A stretch of 64,000 nt of DNA from Gammaproteobacteria bacterium (GTDB lineage: Bacteria; Pseudomonadota; Gammaproteobacteria; Pseudomonadales; Azotimanducaceae), in contig JAPPDJ010000097.1 of NCBI GenBank assembly GCA_028824555.1, positions 1-64,000 of the forward strand. Reading direction: 5' to 3'. Shown in pieces: positions 9,509-19,118 of the stretch. Below the pieces are notes generated by a model. The model was not told the origin of the DNA. It saw only the letters and a list, made by a program, of their open reading frames with translations, and did no database searches. The stretch's first letter is position 1, and each line of letters starts with the position of its first letter. Made by a program: the position numbers and the translations under genes.

Positions 9509-9632
9509 TCAGGCGGCAGCCAACCCGGAAAGCGGCGTATTCTACGCGCCCCGCGCGGCACGCCGTTTCATCGTGCCCTGCGGTCGTAGCCCCAATGTGG
9601 GGCGGATGCGAAGCTACCAGTGGAGGGATCAC

Positions 9633-11822
9633 ATGACGGATCGGGTGCAGCGTTCGGGACTGGCCGTGGGGCGGGTTTTGGATGAGTTCATCGAGAGGGA
9701 GGCGCTGCCGGGCACTGGCGTCGAGGTGGACGCGTTCTGGTCGGGATTCGCCGACATCGTGCGCGACCTCGCACCGAAGAACCGCGCCCTCTTGGCTACG
9801 CGCGACGAGTTGCAGGCCAAGATCGACGCTTGGCACCTCGATCGTCGCGGCCAGACGCACGATGCCGCCGCCTACAGGACCTTCCTCACCGAGATCGGCT
9901 ATCTCGTGCCCGAGGGGGACGACTTCGAGATCGAAACCGCCAATGTGGATCCCGAAATCGCCGCCACGGCCGGCCCGCAGCTCGTGGTGCCCGTGATGAA
10001 CGCCCGCTTCGCCTTGAATGCGGCCAATGCCCGCTGGGGCAGCCTCTACGATGCCTACTACGGCACCGACATCATCCCCGAGTCGCCTGGACGCGAGAAA
10101 GGCACGAGCTACAACCCGGCCCGCGGGGAACTCGTGATCGCCCGCGCCGACCAATCCCTCGATGCCATGGTGCCGCTTGCTGGTGCCGGCCATGCCGATG
10201 TGACCGCGTATCGCGTCGAGACGGATGGCGACGGCTTCAAGCTGCTGGCGGACACGCCGAACGGCACCGTGGGCCTCGCCGATGCGGGACAGTTCGCTGG
10301 GTTTGCTGGGGTGGTACCGGGCGAGCCTTCGTCCGTGCTCCTCCGCCACAACGGGCTGCACATCGACATCCAGATCGACCGCCAGCACAACGTCGGCGCG
10401 GCACATCACGCTGGGGTCAAGGACGTGGTGATGGAGTCTGCCGTAACGACCATCCAGGATTGCGAAGACTCGGTGGCGGCGGTGGATGCCGACGACAAGA
10501 CGGCGGTCTATCGCAACTGGCTCGGGCTCATGACCGGCACGCTGTCCGAGACCTTCGAGAAGGGCGGCGAAACGGTGCATCGTGTGCTGGTGGGCGACCG
10601 CGAGTTCACTGCCGCCGACGGCAGCAGCCTGACCTTGCCGGGGCGCAGCCTGCTGCTGGTGCGCAACGTCGGCCACCTGATGACTAGCGATGCGATCCTC
10701 GATGCCGACGGCAACGAGGTGTTCGAGGGCATCATGGACGCGGCGGTCACCAGCCTTTGCGCCGTGCACGACCTCAAGGGCCTGGGGCAGCACCGCAACA
10801 GCCGCGCCGGCAGCGTCTACATCGTCAAGCCGAAGATGCACGGCGCGGAGGAAACCGCGTTCACCTGCGAACTCTTCGACCGGGTGGAAGACGTGCTCGG
10901 GCTCGCCCGCAACACCCTCAAGGTGGGGGTGATGGACGAAGAGCGGCGCACCAGCCTTAACCTGCGCGAGTGCATCCGTGTGGCGCGCAAGCGCATCGTC
11001 TTCATCAACACCGGGTTCTTGGACCGCACAGGCGATGAAATCCATACGTCCATGCGCGCCGGCGCCATGGTGCGCAAGGAACCGATGAAGCAGGAGCGCT
11101 GGATTCTCGCCTACGAAGACGCCAACGTGGACGCCGGCCTCGCCACCGGCTTCCCTGGCAGGGCGCAGATCGGCAAGGGCATGTGGCCGAAGCCCGACGA
11201 GATGCTGGAGATGCTGAACACCAAGGCCAACCACCCTACCGCCGGGGCAGACTGCGCCTGGGTGCCTTCGCCGACGGCGGCGACATTGCACGCGCTGCAC
11301 TACCACGAGGTGAGCGTGGCTGGCCGCCAGGAGGAACTCGCCTCGCGCTCCCGCGCGAGCGTCGACGACATCCTGACCATTCCCCTGTTGGCTGGCGAGA
11401 ATCTCTCCACCGAGGACATCTCCCGCGAGCTCGACAACAACGCCCAAGGCATCCTCGGCTATGTCGTGCGCTGGGTCGATCAGGGCATCGGCTGCTCCAA
11501 GGTGCCGGACATCAACGACGTCGGGCTGATGGAAGACCGCGCCACCTGCCGCATCTCCAGCCAGCACATCTGCAACTGGCTGCACCACGGCATTGTCAGC
11601 GAGGACTCGGTGCGGGAGACCATGCGCCGCATGGCAGCGGTGGTGGACCGCCAGAACGAGGGCGATGACAACTACCGCAACATGGCGCCGGATTTCGACG
11701 ACAGTGTCGCCTTTCAGGCGGCCTGCGACCTTGTGTTCAAGGGCATGGAGCAGCCGAACGGCTACACCGAGCCGGTGCTGCATGCGCGACGACGTGAGGC
11801 AAAGGCGAAGTATGGAGCGTAG
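9633..11822 (+). CDS. glcB: Malate synthase G
   Basis: A 729-residue protein, close to the usual ~723 of malate synthase G. The ATG at 9633 is preceded by a good ribosome site (GGAGG about 7 bp upstream); the frame is open further upstream but that part is not malate-synthase-like. Expected catalytic residues are present: Arg344 in VRNVGHLM, Glu436 in [11 protein letters not shown], Asp464 in [12 protein letters not shown] and Asp635 in [12 protein letters not shown], matching R338, E427, D455 and D631 of the E. coli enzyme. It condenses glyoxylate with acetyl-CoA to malate in the cytoplasm. No isocitrate lyase or glycolate oxidase gene is nearby, so the source of glyoxylate is not shown. Confidence 0.96.
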   Translation: MTDRVQRSGLAVGRVLDEFIEREALPGTGVEVDAFWSGFADIVRDLAPKNRALLATRDELQAKIDAWHLDRRGQTHDAAAYRTFLTEIGYLVPEGDDFEIETANVDPEIAATAGPQLVVPVMNARFALNAANARWGSLYDAYYGTDIIPESPGREKGTSYNPARGELVIARADQSLDAMVPLAGAGHADVTAYRVETDGDGFKLLADTPNGTVGLADAGQFAGFAGVVPGEPSSVLLRHNGLHIDIQIDRQHNVGAAHHAGVKDVVMESAVTTIQDCEDSVAAVDADDKTAVYRNWLGLMTGTLSETFEKGGETVHRVLVGDREFTAADGSSLTLPGRSLLLVRNVGHLMTSDAILDADGNEVFEGIMDAAVTSLCAVHDLKGLGQHRNSRAGSVYIVKPKMHGAEETAFTCELFDRVEDVLGLARNTLKVGVMDEERRTSLNLRECIRVARKRIVFINTGFLDRTGDEIHTSMRAGAMVRKEPMKQERWILAYEDANVDAGLATGFPGRAQIGKGMWPKPDEMLEMLNTKANHPTAGADCAWVPSPTAATLHALHYHEVSVAGRQEELASRSRASVDDILTIPLLAGENLSTEDISRELDNNAQGILGYVVRWVDQGIGCSKVPDINDVGLMEDRATCRISSQHICNWLHHGIVSEDSVRETMRRMAAVVDRQNEGDDNYRNMAPDFDDSVAFQAACDLVFKGMEQPNGYTEPVLHARRREAKAKYGA

Positions 11823-11862
11823 GAGAACTGCTCCAAATCGAGCATGACGCGTCCTCCGGACC

Positions 11863-11951
11863 CGTAGGAGGGCGAGACGCCCTACGTCCGAGGGCACGAT
11901 ATGCCCGGGGCTGCGTCATTGTTGGAAGGGAGGGCGTCTCGCCCTCCTACG
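11863..11951. repeat. 89-bp palindromic repeat element with 21-bp inverted ends
   Basis: Bases 11863-11883 and 11931-11951 are perfect reverse complements (21 bp). Each arm is itself a small hairpin (AGGGCG-aga-CGCCCT). The element fills most of the gap between malate synthase G and the acetyltransferase. A related GGGCGAGACGCCC core recurs at 31645-31664. There is no T-run, so it is not a standard terminator. Confidence 0.8.
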
Positions 11952-11997
11952 CGCCTGGGTGGCGCGCATCGAGGCAAGGGGAGGGGACGACGAGCAA

Positions 11998-13233
11998 ATG
12001 GAGATTCTCGACTACGACGAGGAGCGTGACTTCGAGGCGGTGCATCGCATCTGGATCGAGTGCGGCTGGATTGGCGACGACAAGAACGAGACGGATGCAT
12101 TCCGTGGCCTGATCCGAGTGAATGACTGCATCGTTCTTCCCGTGCACGGTCGGGCGGAGTGCGCCGTGATGTCCACTCCCGGGCAAATCCGCCACCTGGA
12201 GACGGACTTGGAGCTTGGCGTGGTGGCGGCGGTCACCACGAGTCATGTGGCGCGACGGCTGGGTGCTGCGGCGAAGCTGACTGCGGAAACGCTGGCCCGG
12301 CAAGCCGAATCTGGCGCTGCCGTATCCGCGCTCGGCATGTTTGAGCAGGGGTTCTACAACCGGCTAGGGTTCGGTACCGGAAGCTACGCCAACCATTTCC
12401 GCCTTGATCCGGCGACATTGGTGGTGCCAAGGATGACGCGACCGCCAGTGCGCGTTGGCCCCGTGCGTTGGCGCGACGTGCATGTGGCGATGATGGCTCG
12501 GCGACGAGGCCACGGCGGCGTGAACCTTGCGACTGCGGAGCGCTTGGAACGAACCGAGATGATGCCGGAAGGGGACTGGTTCGGTCTTGGCTACGAGGAC
12601 GGGCCGGGCGGCGCCCTGTCGCACTTCTTTTGGGGCGAGGCCAAGGGCGAGCACGGCCCCTATCGGGTCAGCATGATGGCGTGGCAGAACGACGAACAAC
12701 TGTTTGAACTACTGTCCACCATTGCCGCCTTGGGCGATCAGATATCGACGGTGGAGCTGGAGGAGCCTCCCGAGATACAGTTACAGGACCTCCTGCGCCA
12801 ACCGTTCCGCAATCGGGGCCTAACGGAACGCTCCCGTCACGAGAGCTACCAAAGCGCGGATGCGTGGTGGCAACTGCGAATGCTGGACGTGGCGAAGTGC
12901 CTGGAAGGGACGCGTCTCGACGCCGAAACCGTGCGCTTCAACCTCGCCCTCACCGACCCCGTGGAGGGCTTCCTCGGCGGCCGCCAGGGCTGGCGCGGAA
13001 CCGCCGGGGACTACACCGTGACACTCGGCGAATCGTCCGCCGCCGAGCCGGGCCATGCCCCCGGCCTACCCACGCTCAATGCCTCGGTGGGCGCCTTCAG
13101 CCGCATGTGGATGGGGGTCCGTCCGGCCTCAAGCCTAACGCTCACGGACGATCTCGCCGCAGACGACGCCTTGCTGCGTTCGCTGGATCGCGTGCTGCGC
13201 CTCCCGTCACCTTTCGTCGGCTGGGATTTCTGA
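11998..13233 (+). CDS. Eis-like GNAT acetyltransferase
   Basis: The ATG at 11998 follows a strong AGGGGAGGGG site; a GTG at 11959 is possible but sits against the repeat element. The 411-residue protein has an N-terminal GNAT domain with the acetyl-CoA segment VVAAVTTSHVARRLGAAAKL (about 78-97) and FYNRLGFGTG (about 125-135), a second GNAT-like middle region, and a C-terminal region (about 300-411) resembling the SCP2-like domain of Eis proteins. It ends in Phe, which in Eis supplies the C-terminal carboxylate base. Eis enzymes acetylate amines, including aminoglycosides, but the substrate here is unknown. It probably has its own promoter because the repeat element separates it from malate synthase. 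Confidence 0.75.
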   Translation: MEILDYDEERDFEAVHRIWIECGWIGDDKNETDAFRGLIRVNDCIVLPVHGRAECAVMSTPGQIRHLETDLELGVVAAVTTSHVARRLGAAAKLTAETLARQAESGAAVSALGMFEQGFYNRLGFGTGSYANHFRLDPATLVVPRMTRPPVRVGPVRWRDVHVAMMARRRGHGGVNLATAERLERTEMMPEGDWFGLGYEDGPGGALSHFFWGEAKGEHGPYRVSMMAWQNDEQLFELLSTIAALGDQISTVELEEPPEIQLQDLLRQPFRNRGLTERSRHESYQSADAWWQLRMLDVAKCLEGTRLDAETVRFNLALTDPVEGFLGGRQGWRGTAGDYTVTLGESSAAEPGHAPGLPTLNASVGAFSRMWMGVRPASSLTLTDDLAADDALLRSLDRVLRLPSPFVGWDF

Positions 13234-13320
13234 AGGATCGATCTCAAGCCAAGGTGCCGAATCAGACGTTCCGGCCAACGTGCGGGGGACAGGACTCCGT
13301 GGGGGACTGGCTCGGGTCAG

Positions 13321-14316
13321 CTACCCAAGCCCAAACGCTTCGGCCAACAGTTCATAGGAGCGCAGGCGATCGGCGAAAGTCGGCGTGATGGTGAGGACGA
13401 TTGCCTCGTCGGCGCCGCATTCGGCACCTAGCGCCTCGATCTCCTGCTTCACCACGGCTGGTGTGCCAACGATCTGGCGCGAGCGGCGACTGCGCGCCGC
13501 GGCAAGCTGTTCTTCCGAAAACGGATAGGAGGCGGCCTCTTCCGGCGTCGGTGGCGGGCCGTGACGGCCCTGGTCGCGGCGGATGCGCTGCAGTTCGCGA
13601 ATCTTGAGGAACAGTTCTGCCTGTTCTTCGTCCTCACATGCAATGGCAAAGACGCCGACGGAAGCCTGTGGTTCGGCGAGATGCTCCGCTTGGAACGTCT
13701 CGCGATAGCGTTGCATGGCGCGCACGGTGGGTTCTGGGGCGATGAAGTGGGCGAAGGAGAAGGCAAGGCCGAAGCGGGCTGCGTAATCGGCGCTGTCGAA
13801 GCTGGAACCGAGCATCCACACCTCCGGGACGGTATCGGGGCGGGGCGTCACTTTCAGCTTCTGGAACGCCGGCGTCAGCGGCTTGCGGTCTGTCACCCAG
13901 GCGATCATGTCCTTCACCTTGGCCGGGTAGTACTCGATGCCGAGGGTGTTGCCGTAGGCGAGTGCCGCCGCCGTGAGACCGTCGCTGCCGGGTGCCCGGC
14001 CGATGCCTAGGTCGATGCGGCCTGGATAGAGCGTTTCGAGCAAACGGAAGTTCTCCGCCACCTTGAACGGCGAGTAGTGCGACAGCATCACGCCGCCGGA
14101 ACCGACGCGAATGCGCTTGGTCTCGCCGGCGAGCCGGGTGATTAGGATCTCGGGCGAGGAACTCGCCAGGGAGTCGGAGGCGTGGTGTTCCGCCACCCAA
14201 TAGCGGTGATAGCCGAGTTCGTCGCAGCGGCGAGCGAGGGTGGTGGTGTTCGCCAACGCTTGTGCCGCGTCTTCGCCTCGGGCGATGGGGGATTGGTCGA
14301 GAACGCCGAGTTTCAT
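13321..14316 (-). CDS. LLM-class flavin-dependent oxidoreductase (MsnO8-like)
   Basis: A 331-residue protein starting at MKLGVLDQSP, with an upstream purine-rich AGGCTCCTCC-type leader. It has the bacterial luciferase-like barrel signatures DELGYHRYWVAEHHAS, RIRVGSGGVMLSHYSPFKVAE and PGRIDLGIGRAPGSD. This subgroup uses reduced flavin as a monooxygenase or reductase; the substrate is unknown. The gene follows the DUF3108 gene by only 10 bp on the same strand, so they are likely cotranscribed. A second, different LLM protein lies at 17387-18418 on the other strand. Confidence 0.88.
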   Translation of the reverse strand: MKLGVLDQSPIARGEDAAQALANTTTLARRCDELGYHRYWVAEHHASDSLASSSPEILITRLAGETKRIRVGSGGVMLSHYSPFKVAENFRLLETLYPGRIDLGIGRAPGSDGLTAAALAYGNTLGIEYYPAKVKDMIAWVTDRKPLTPAFQKLKVTPRPDTVPEVWMLGSSFDSADYAARFGLAFSFAHFIAPEPTVRAMQRYRETFQAEHLAEPQASVGVFAIACEDEEQAELFLKIRELQRIRRDQGRHGPPPTPEEAASYPFSEEQLAAARSRRSRQIVGTPAVVKQEIEALGAECGADEAIVLTITPTFADRLRSYELLAEAFGLG

Positions 14317-14326
14317 GGAGGAGCCT

Positions 14327-15121
14327 TCAGCCGGAGGGGCTAAACGGATGGTGACGCGGCACGTCACTCGTCGTCATGTCGAGGCGACGATGCGTATGTA
14401 CAGTGAAAGGGGCAGTGGCTTCTTGTTGCGTCGATGAGATTGACGGTGCGGCATCATCACCGCCGTCGGCATCGATACGCAACCGCAAGAGGCCGTCGGG
14501 TCGGAGCGGCACGCGCACGCGGATGCGCACCGGCCACGGCTCGCCATGCACATCAGCCACCCAAAGCGACACCCGCCGCGTGCTGCCGTCGCGGTAGCGA
14601 AAATCGTAGTCGCAGCGCAGTCCCGCACCCGAATACCAAGGCTGTGGCTGCTTAATCCGTACCGGCGCGGATTTGCTGAGGCGAATGCGATAGGGGTCCT
14701 CGCCGTCGTGAACCACCGCGCCGTCGAGGCAGTGGGGGGCGAGGAAGAGCACCGACATGATGTCCGAGCCGGGCGGGCCTTCGAGTTCCTCGGAGTCACG
14801 GTGGCTGCCGTGCAACACCGTGCGTCCACCCCGCGACAGCAACACCTCGCGCTCGCCTCGGTTTTCCTCCATCAGGAGGTATGCGTCCGTGCGGGGCCAG
14901 TCGCCGTCGAACTCCCCGGTTGCCGCGAACCAGCCTCGCCAGCGCAGCAGCTTCGCTATGGCGCCCCGCACGCGCACCGATCCGGACAGCTCGTAATGGT
15001 CCCCATCTTGCGCGAAGGTGATGTTAATGGCGCCAGCGTCGAACCAGCCGACGCGGGCGTCGTAGTGCAGGTTCTTGGCCGCCGCTATCGGCGCCAGCAG
15101 GGCAACGGCCACCAGAGTCAT
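14327..15121 (-). CDS. DUF3108 domain exported protein
   Basis: I chose the ATG at 15121, which gives a 264-residue protein with an N-terminal signal (MTLVAVALLAPIAAA). The frame is open for 79 more codons upstream, but that part is Arg-rich and looks like non-coding GC sequence. The mature part resembles DUF3108 periplasmic proteins: LHYDARVGWFDAGAI, then TDAYLLMEENRGE and the repeated beta segments DPYRIRLSKSAPVRI and LRCDYDFRYRDGSTRRV. DUF3108 proteins often sit with envelope polysaccharide genes, and here a polysaccharide deacetylase and a glycosyltransferase lie just upstream on the same strand. No precise function is known. Confidence 0.68.
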   Translation of the reverse strand: MTLVAVALLAPIAAAKNLHYDARVGWFDAGAINITFAQDGDHYELSGSVRVRGAIAKLLRWRGWFAATGEFDGDWPRTDAYLLMEENRGEREVLLSRGGRTVLHGSHRDSEELEGPPGSDIMSVLFLAPHCLDGAVVHDGEDPYRIRLSKSAPVRIKQPQPWYSGAGLRCDYDFRYRDGSTRRVSLWVADVHGEPWPVRIRVRVPLRPDGLLRLRIDADGGDDAAPSISSTQQEATAPFTVHTHRRLDMTTSDVPRHHPFSPSG

Positions 15122-15362
15122 TTTGGCGAGGGGCGGGGGCCTTGAGCGGAACCTGCTGATAGGCCGAGGAGGTGTTTGGAAGTCGAGCCAACACCAACGT
15201 GCCGGCCGGATGGCGCGGTGTGACGCGCCTCGAGGCGACGCCCCATCACGCTCCTCGCGCCGAAGGCGAAGAGACCAAGGGCCAAAGGGTGCAACCAGCC
15301 ACCTCCCCGCGAGACGGGCCCTGCCGGAAAGGCGACTCCAAGGCATGCGGCTCGGCAACGCG

Positions 15363-16181
15363 CTATCCGGTCGCGCCGCGATGGCCTGTGGACATGCGCA
15401 GCCGAAAGGCGAACATGCCTTCGAAGCCGCTCACCTTGACCCGCTTCAGACGCAATGCCTCGGCCTTGAGGTCGCGGCTGATGCCGGGTTCGGTGGTGAC
15501 GGCGAAGGCGTAGCCGGCCTCGCGCACCAACTCCACATCCTGATCGTCGAAGATGCCAAAGGGATAGGCGAACGATTGCACGCGCACGCTGAACTTGCCT
15601 TCGAGCGCCTCGCGCCCGCCGACGATCTCGGCGCGCCTCGGACCTTGGTCCAAGGAGGGCAGCGGCGAGTGGCTGATTGTGTGGGCGCCGATTTCCCACA
15701 ACCCCGACGCGAGCATCTGCATGACTTCTGGATCGCTCAGCTTCTCCTCGCCCATGAGTTCCCCTTCGTCGTGATGCGCCTTGCGCGCCACCGACCAGTC
15801 CACATCGTGCCGATCCATCACGAGAAACAGCGTCGCCTTGGCGCCATGTTCCGCGAGGATTGGTTGCGCTGCCAAGAGGTTGTCCCGATAGCCGTCATCG
15901 AAGGTGATGGCGACGGTCTTCGGCGGCAAGTCGTCGTGGCCGAGTTCCGAGAGGAACGCGAAGTGCCAGCCGTTTTCCTTGAGCCACGCAACCTGCTTGG
16001 CGAACATCGCCGGCGGCACGCGCAGCTTGTTGAAGCGGGCGCCAGGAATGGCCTCTCGCACCATGTGGTACATCAGCACGCGGGGATACTCTTCCGGCAC
16101 CCGCGGTCGCCACCAGGCAAAGCGAAAGGACGCCGCCACCAAGGCGAGGCCCAGCAACGCGAGTCCTATCAGCGCTGCCAT
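15363..16181 (-). CDS. Polysaccharide deacetylase (NodB-homology) family protein
   Basis: A 272-residue protein with one N-terminal membrane anchor (residues 2-20), then the NodB homology domain: TFDDGY (Asp95, Asp96) and the metal-binding HTISH motif (His167, His171), followed by SFAYPFG (about 200) and the substrate-groove segment ending in TTEPG. Enzymes of this fold remove acetyl groups from N- or O-acetylated sugars, here probably facing the periplasm. The gene overlaps the end of the glycosyltransferase gene by 13 bp, which implies translational coupling and a shared polysaccharide pathway. Confidence 0.88.
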   Translation of the reverse strand: MAALIGLALLGLALVAASFRFAWWRPRVPEEYPRVLMYHMVREAIPGARFNKLRVPPAMFAKQVAWLKENGWHFAFLSELGHDDLPPKTVAITFDDGYRDNLLAAQPILAEHGAKATLFLVMDRHDVDWSVARKAHHDEGELMGEEKLSDPEVMQMLASGLWEIGAHTISHSPLPSLDQGPRRAEIVGGREALEGKFSVRVQSFAYPFGIFDDQDVELVREAGYAFAVTTEPGISRDLKAEALRLKRVKVSGFEGMFAFRLRMSTGHRGATG

Positions 16182-17305
16182 GCCTCGGCCGCCAGTTCCT
16201 CATACAGCGCCAGCGTCTCGCCGCACATACGCTGCAACGTGAAGTCGTGGTCCTGGATGCGCGATCTGGCAGCGGCTTCGTCATCGAGCACGGCAGCGAG
16301 TCGGTTCGCCACCTCGTCGGGACGGCCCATGGCCGCGCGTCCTTCCGGAAACACCCGTTCGAGGATTTCGCCCACGCCGCCGTGGTCATAGCCGACCACA
16401 GGCACGCCGAGGGACAGCGCTTCGAGCGCCACCCGACCAAAGGACTCGGGCCGGTTCGACAACGACACCACGGCGCTTGCCACGGCCATGATGTCGCGCA
16501 GGTCGCTGCGGTGGCCCGTGAAGACAATTCCCGGCGAGGCGGCGCGAATCGATGCCGCATAGGCGCGGCTTCGCTCTTCCTCGCCCCCCACCACGACGCC
16601 GAGGGCATCGGGATGCCGTTCGCACAGGCGTTCCATGACGATCGGGAAATCCTCGTGTCCCTTGAGCCGGGTCAAGCGTCCGGGCAGCAGCACCACGCGG
16701 CGCCGCTTCAGCATCGGAAAGTCCTGCTGCCAGTTCGCAAGCCACCCGTCGCACGGGCGGTAGCCGCGATGGTAGCGGCTTGGGTCGATGCCACGGTAGA
16801 TGCGGTGAACGCGATCCACCGTCAGCCCCGTGCGCTGCAGTGCCGGGGCGCCGGCGCCGACGTAGTTGTCGAGTAGATAGCGCCTGGCGGTATCCGACAC
16901 CACGATCACCCGTTCGCCCCGCGCCATGATCGCGCTGAACGGATTGATCGAGTGCAGGCCATGGAGGGTGGTGACGAAGCGCGGACGCGCGCCTGCCGGC
17001 ATCCGCCGCAATGCCAGCCAACAGAGCCACGCCGGCACCCGCGAGCGAGCATGCAGGATGTCGGGTTGCGTGCGCGCCAGCCAGCGTCGCAGGGGCCGCA
17101 CTTCGAGGGCCACGGCTGGGTGCTTGTGCCCCAGCGCCCAATGGACATGCCGACTCCCAGCTCCCTCAAGCTCCGCCACCATCCGCCCGCCGGCGGAAAG
17201 CACCAGCGACTCGTGTCCGCCCGCCACCAAGGCGCTGCCGATTTCCAGCGTCCCGCGTTCGACCCCGCCGCCCTGCAATGCCGGCAGAACCTGCACCACC
17301 TTCAT
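16169..17305 (-). CDS. Glycosyltransferase family 4 protein
   Basis: A 378-residue GT-B glycosyltransferase. The N-terminal acceptor domain opens with VVQVLPALQGGGVERGTLE, the glycine-rich motif typical of GT4. The donor domain has RRRVVLLPGRLTRLKGHEDF and the EX7E-type motif in RPESFGRVALEALSLGVPVV followed by GYDHGGVGEI. It probably transfers a sugar from a nucleotide-sugar during lipopolysaccharide core or other surface glycan synthesis at the inner membrane. It heads the minus-strand group glycosyltransferase, deacetylase, DUF3108, LLM enzyme and is divergent from the second LLM gene. Confidence 0.9.
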   Translation of the reverse strand: MKVVQVLPALQGGGVERGTLEIGSALVAGGHESLVLSAGGRMVAELEGAGSRHVHWALGHKHPAVALEVRPLRRWLARTQPDILHARSRVPAWLCWLALRRMPAGARPRFVTTLHGLHSINPFSAIMARGERVIVVSDTARRYLLDNYVGAGAPALQRTGLTVDRVHRIYRGIDPSRYHRGYRPCDGWLANWQQDFPMLKRRRVVLLPGRLTRLKGHEDFPIVMERLCERHPDALGVVVGGEEERSRAYAASIRAASPGIVFTGHRSDLRDIMAVASAVVSLSNRPESFGRVALEALSLGVPVVGYDHGGVGEILERVFPEGRAAMGRPDEVANRLAAVLDDEAAARSRIQDHDFTLQRMCGETLALYEELAAEAWQR

Positions 17306-17386
17306 GCGGCAACGCGCCGGCGGTGGAGCGCCTCGGTGTCGGTGCGCCTGCTATGGTGAGGGTTCATCCGCCAAGCATCGCACCCC

Positions 17387-18418
17387 ATGCAATTCGGTCT
17401 CAACCGCCTCGACATGACCTCGCCGGCGGCGTTTGCGCACGACGCGCAGCGACTGGAATCGCTCGGTTGGGACTATGGCTTCATCCCCTCGTCGCCGCTG
17501 CTGGCGCGGGATCCATACGTCATGCTAGCGGCGGCGCTGCAAGGCACGAGGCGCATTCGGCTTGGGCCCCTGATTGAGAACCCGGTCATGCGCCAGCCGG
17601 CGGTGATCGCCGGTTCCATCGCCACGGTGGATGCACTGGCACCGGGGCGAGCCTGGCTTGGCATGGGAGTAGGGGACACGGCCGTGCGTCTCATGGGACG
17701 CAAGCCCGCGACCGTGGCCGAGCTCGCCGAATCCGTGCAGGTGATCCGCCGGCTCCTGGCTGGCGAGCGGCTGGAAGTGGGTGCCGCGCGCCCCGCACGC
17801 CTCCGCCATGCGGCACCGGTGCCGGTCTGGATTGCCGCCGGTGGACCGCGCACGCTGCGCATGGCCGGCGCGGTGGCGGACGGCGTATTCATCCGCGTGG
17901 GCGTGCATCGCGCCAACCTTGCCCATGCGGTGGGTCTCGTGCGGGAAGGCGCCGAGGCAGCCGGCCGAAATCCGGCCAGCGTGCGCATCGGCTGCGTCTT
18001 CCATACGGTGCTGGTGCCCGACAGCGAGCCATTGGCCGACGCTGCGCGGCGCGTCGGTCGCATTGGCCGGGCGATTGCCGCCGGCTACTACGAGTACTCG
18101 CCGATGCTGTTCGACACCTGCGGCGTGGGCTGGAACGGCCCGTCGGTGAAGGACCTGAAGCGCAAGGTCTGGCCCGACTTCCACCATGCGAGGGATCTAG
18201 AAGCGGCGGGTGATGCGGTTGCGTTCCTCGGCGACGACGCCGTGAACGCCTTCGCCCTGCACGGCGATGCTCAGTCGATCATCGCCAAGCTGCGTGAGAT
18301 CGAGAGTTGGGACCTCGGCATCGACATCGTGGTGCCCCACCCAATGCCCACCGAGCCCACCGGCCCCGACGATTACACCGCCCGCTTCGCGAGAGACGTA
18401 CTGCCAGCGTTCCGTTGA
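17387..18418 (+). CDS. LLM-class flavin/F420-dependent oxidoreductase
   Basis: A 343-residue luciferase-like monooxygenase-family protein. Signatures are DAQRLESLGWDYGFIPSSPL, the RRIRLGPLIENPVMRQP barrel strand, the PGRAWLGMGVGDTAVR loop and PVPVWIAAGGPRTLRMAG, similar to F420- or FMN-dependent members such as Mer-like reductases. It is a single gene divergent from the glycosyltransferase and convergent with a DUF1761 gene. Cofactor and substrate are not decided by the sequence I can read. Confidence 0.85.
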   Translation: MQFGLNRLDMTSPAAFAHDAQRLESLGWDYGFIPSSPLLARDPYVMLAAALQGTRRIRLGPLIENPVMRQPAVIAGSIATVDALAPGRAWLGMGVGDTAVRLMGRKPATVAELAESVQVIRRLLAGERLEVGAARPARLRHAAPVPVWIAAGGPRTLRMAGAVADGVFIRVGVHRANLAHAVGLVREGAEAAGRNPASVRIGCVFHTVLVPDSEPLADAARRVGRIGRAIAAGYYEYSPMLFDTCGVGWNGPSVKDLKRKVWPDFHHARDLEAAGDAVAFLGDDAVNAFALHGDAQSIIAKLREIESWDLGIDIVVPHPMPTEPTGPDDYTARFARDVLPAFR

Positions 18419-18479
18419 GCCCACGCCCAGACGGGCGACGCATTGGACCCCGTGCCACCGCCGCGGTGGCGGACAGGTG

Positions 18480-18884
18480 CTATTGCCAAACGCCGATGAT
18501 GCCGCCCATCAGCACGCAGTAGGCGACGTGGTAGCCGCTCTGAATCAGCCATAGGTTGAGGCTAAAGCCGCAGAAGCCGCTGTCCGTGGCGGTGGCGGTG
18601 ATGATGAGGCCAACGCCGACGACAAGGCCGAACAGGGCACCTGCCAGCAACCCGGAAACCCCCAATGACTGGATCAGGGCGGCGACCACCATGCAGGTAA
18701 CGAGGGCGGCGATGGCGGCGATCACGAAGGGCCTTGGCGACGGCTGGATGTCGCCTTCTTGCTTGCCAAGCGCGACCAGCCACGCCTTGCCAAACATCGG
18801 CCCATACCACAATCCGCCCAAGGCGAAGGCGGCAACGGTGGCCGCGATGATCGCCCACCAGTTGAGAGCTGCGAGATCCGGCAT
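18480..18884 (-). CDS. DUF1761 membrane protein
   Basis: A 134-residue protein with four predicted membrane helices: about 8-27 (WWAIIAATVAAFALGGLWY), 50-70, 76-98 and 112-133. The LGGLWYGPMFGKAWL segment is typical of the DUF1761 family, small integral membrane proteins with no established role. It is a single gene; the downstream neighbour converges and the upstream TonB receptor is divergent. Confidence 0.75.
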   Translation of the reverse strand: MPDLAALNWWAIIAATVAAFALGGLWYGPMFGKAWLVALGKQEGDIQPSPRPFVIAAIAALVTCMVVAALIQSLGVSGLLAGALFGLVVGVGLIITATATDSGFCGFSLNLWLIQSGYHVAYCVLMGGIIGVWQ

Positions 18885-19050
18885 GGTTGTTCTCCAAAAT
18901 GCACTGCACCGGAGTGTCGAGCAACTCCAAGTGGTTTACAAACGCAGCAGCGCGGAGGGGCGACCAATGTCACAGGGAACGTAGACGAGAAGCTAGGCGT
19001 GGCGTGTCTTTAGCGGGTTCGTTCCACATTGGCTCCATGCGCGAGGGCGC

Positions 19051-19080
19051 TTGGCCATGCGGGTGGATGCGGCGTATAGT
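19051..19080 (+). promoter_or_regulatory. Candidate sigma-70 promoter of the TonB-dependent receptor
   Basis: TTGGCC (19051-19056) and TATAGT (19075-19080) are separated by 18 bp. The start codon lies 38 bp downstream at 19119, and a GGGGAGAG ribosome site sits about 7 bp before it. The -10 matches the consensus at five of six positions. I saw no Fur-box-like palindrome beside it. Confidence 0.4.
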
Positions 19081-19118
19081 TGCGCGTGGCCGCAATTCGC
19101 CTTTTTTGGGGAGAGAAG

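Noticed and set aside
9060-11897. Very long minus-strand open frame (about 945 codons) opposite malate synthase G
   Set aside because: It is the antisense shadow of a clearly coding gene in high-GC DNA; its translation is His/Arg/Gly-rich and matches no family I know.
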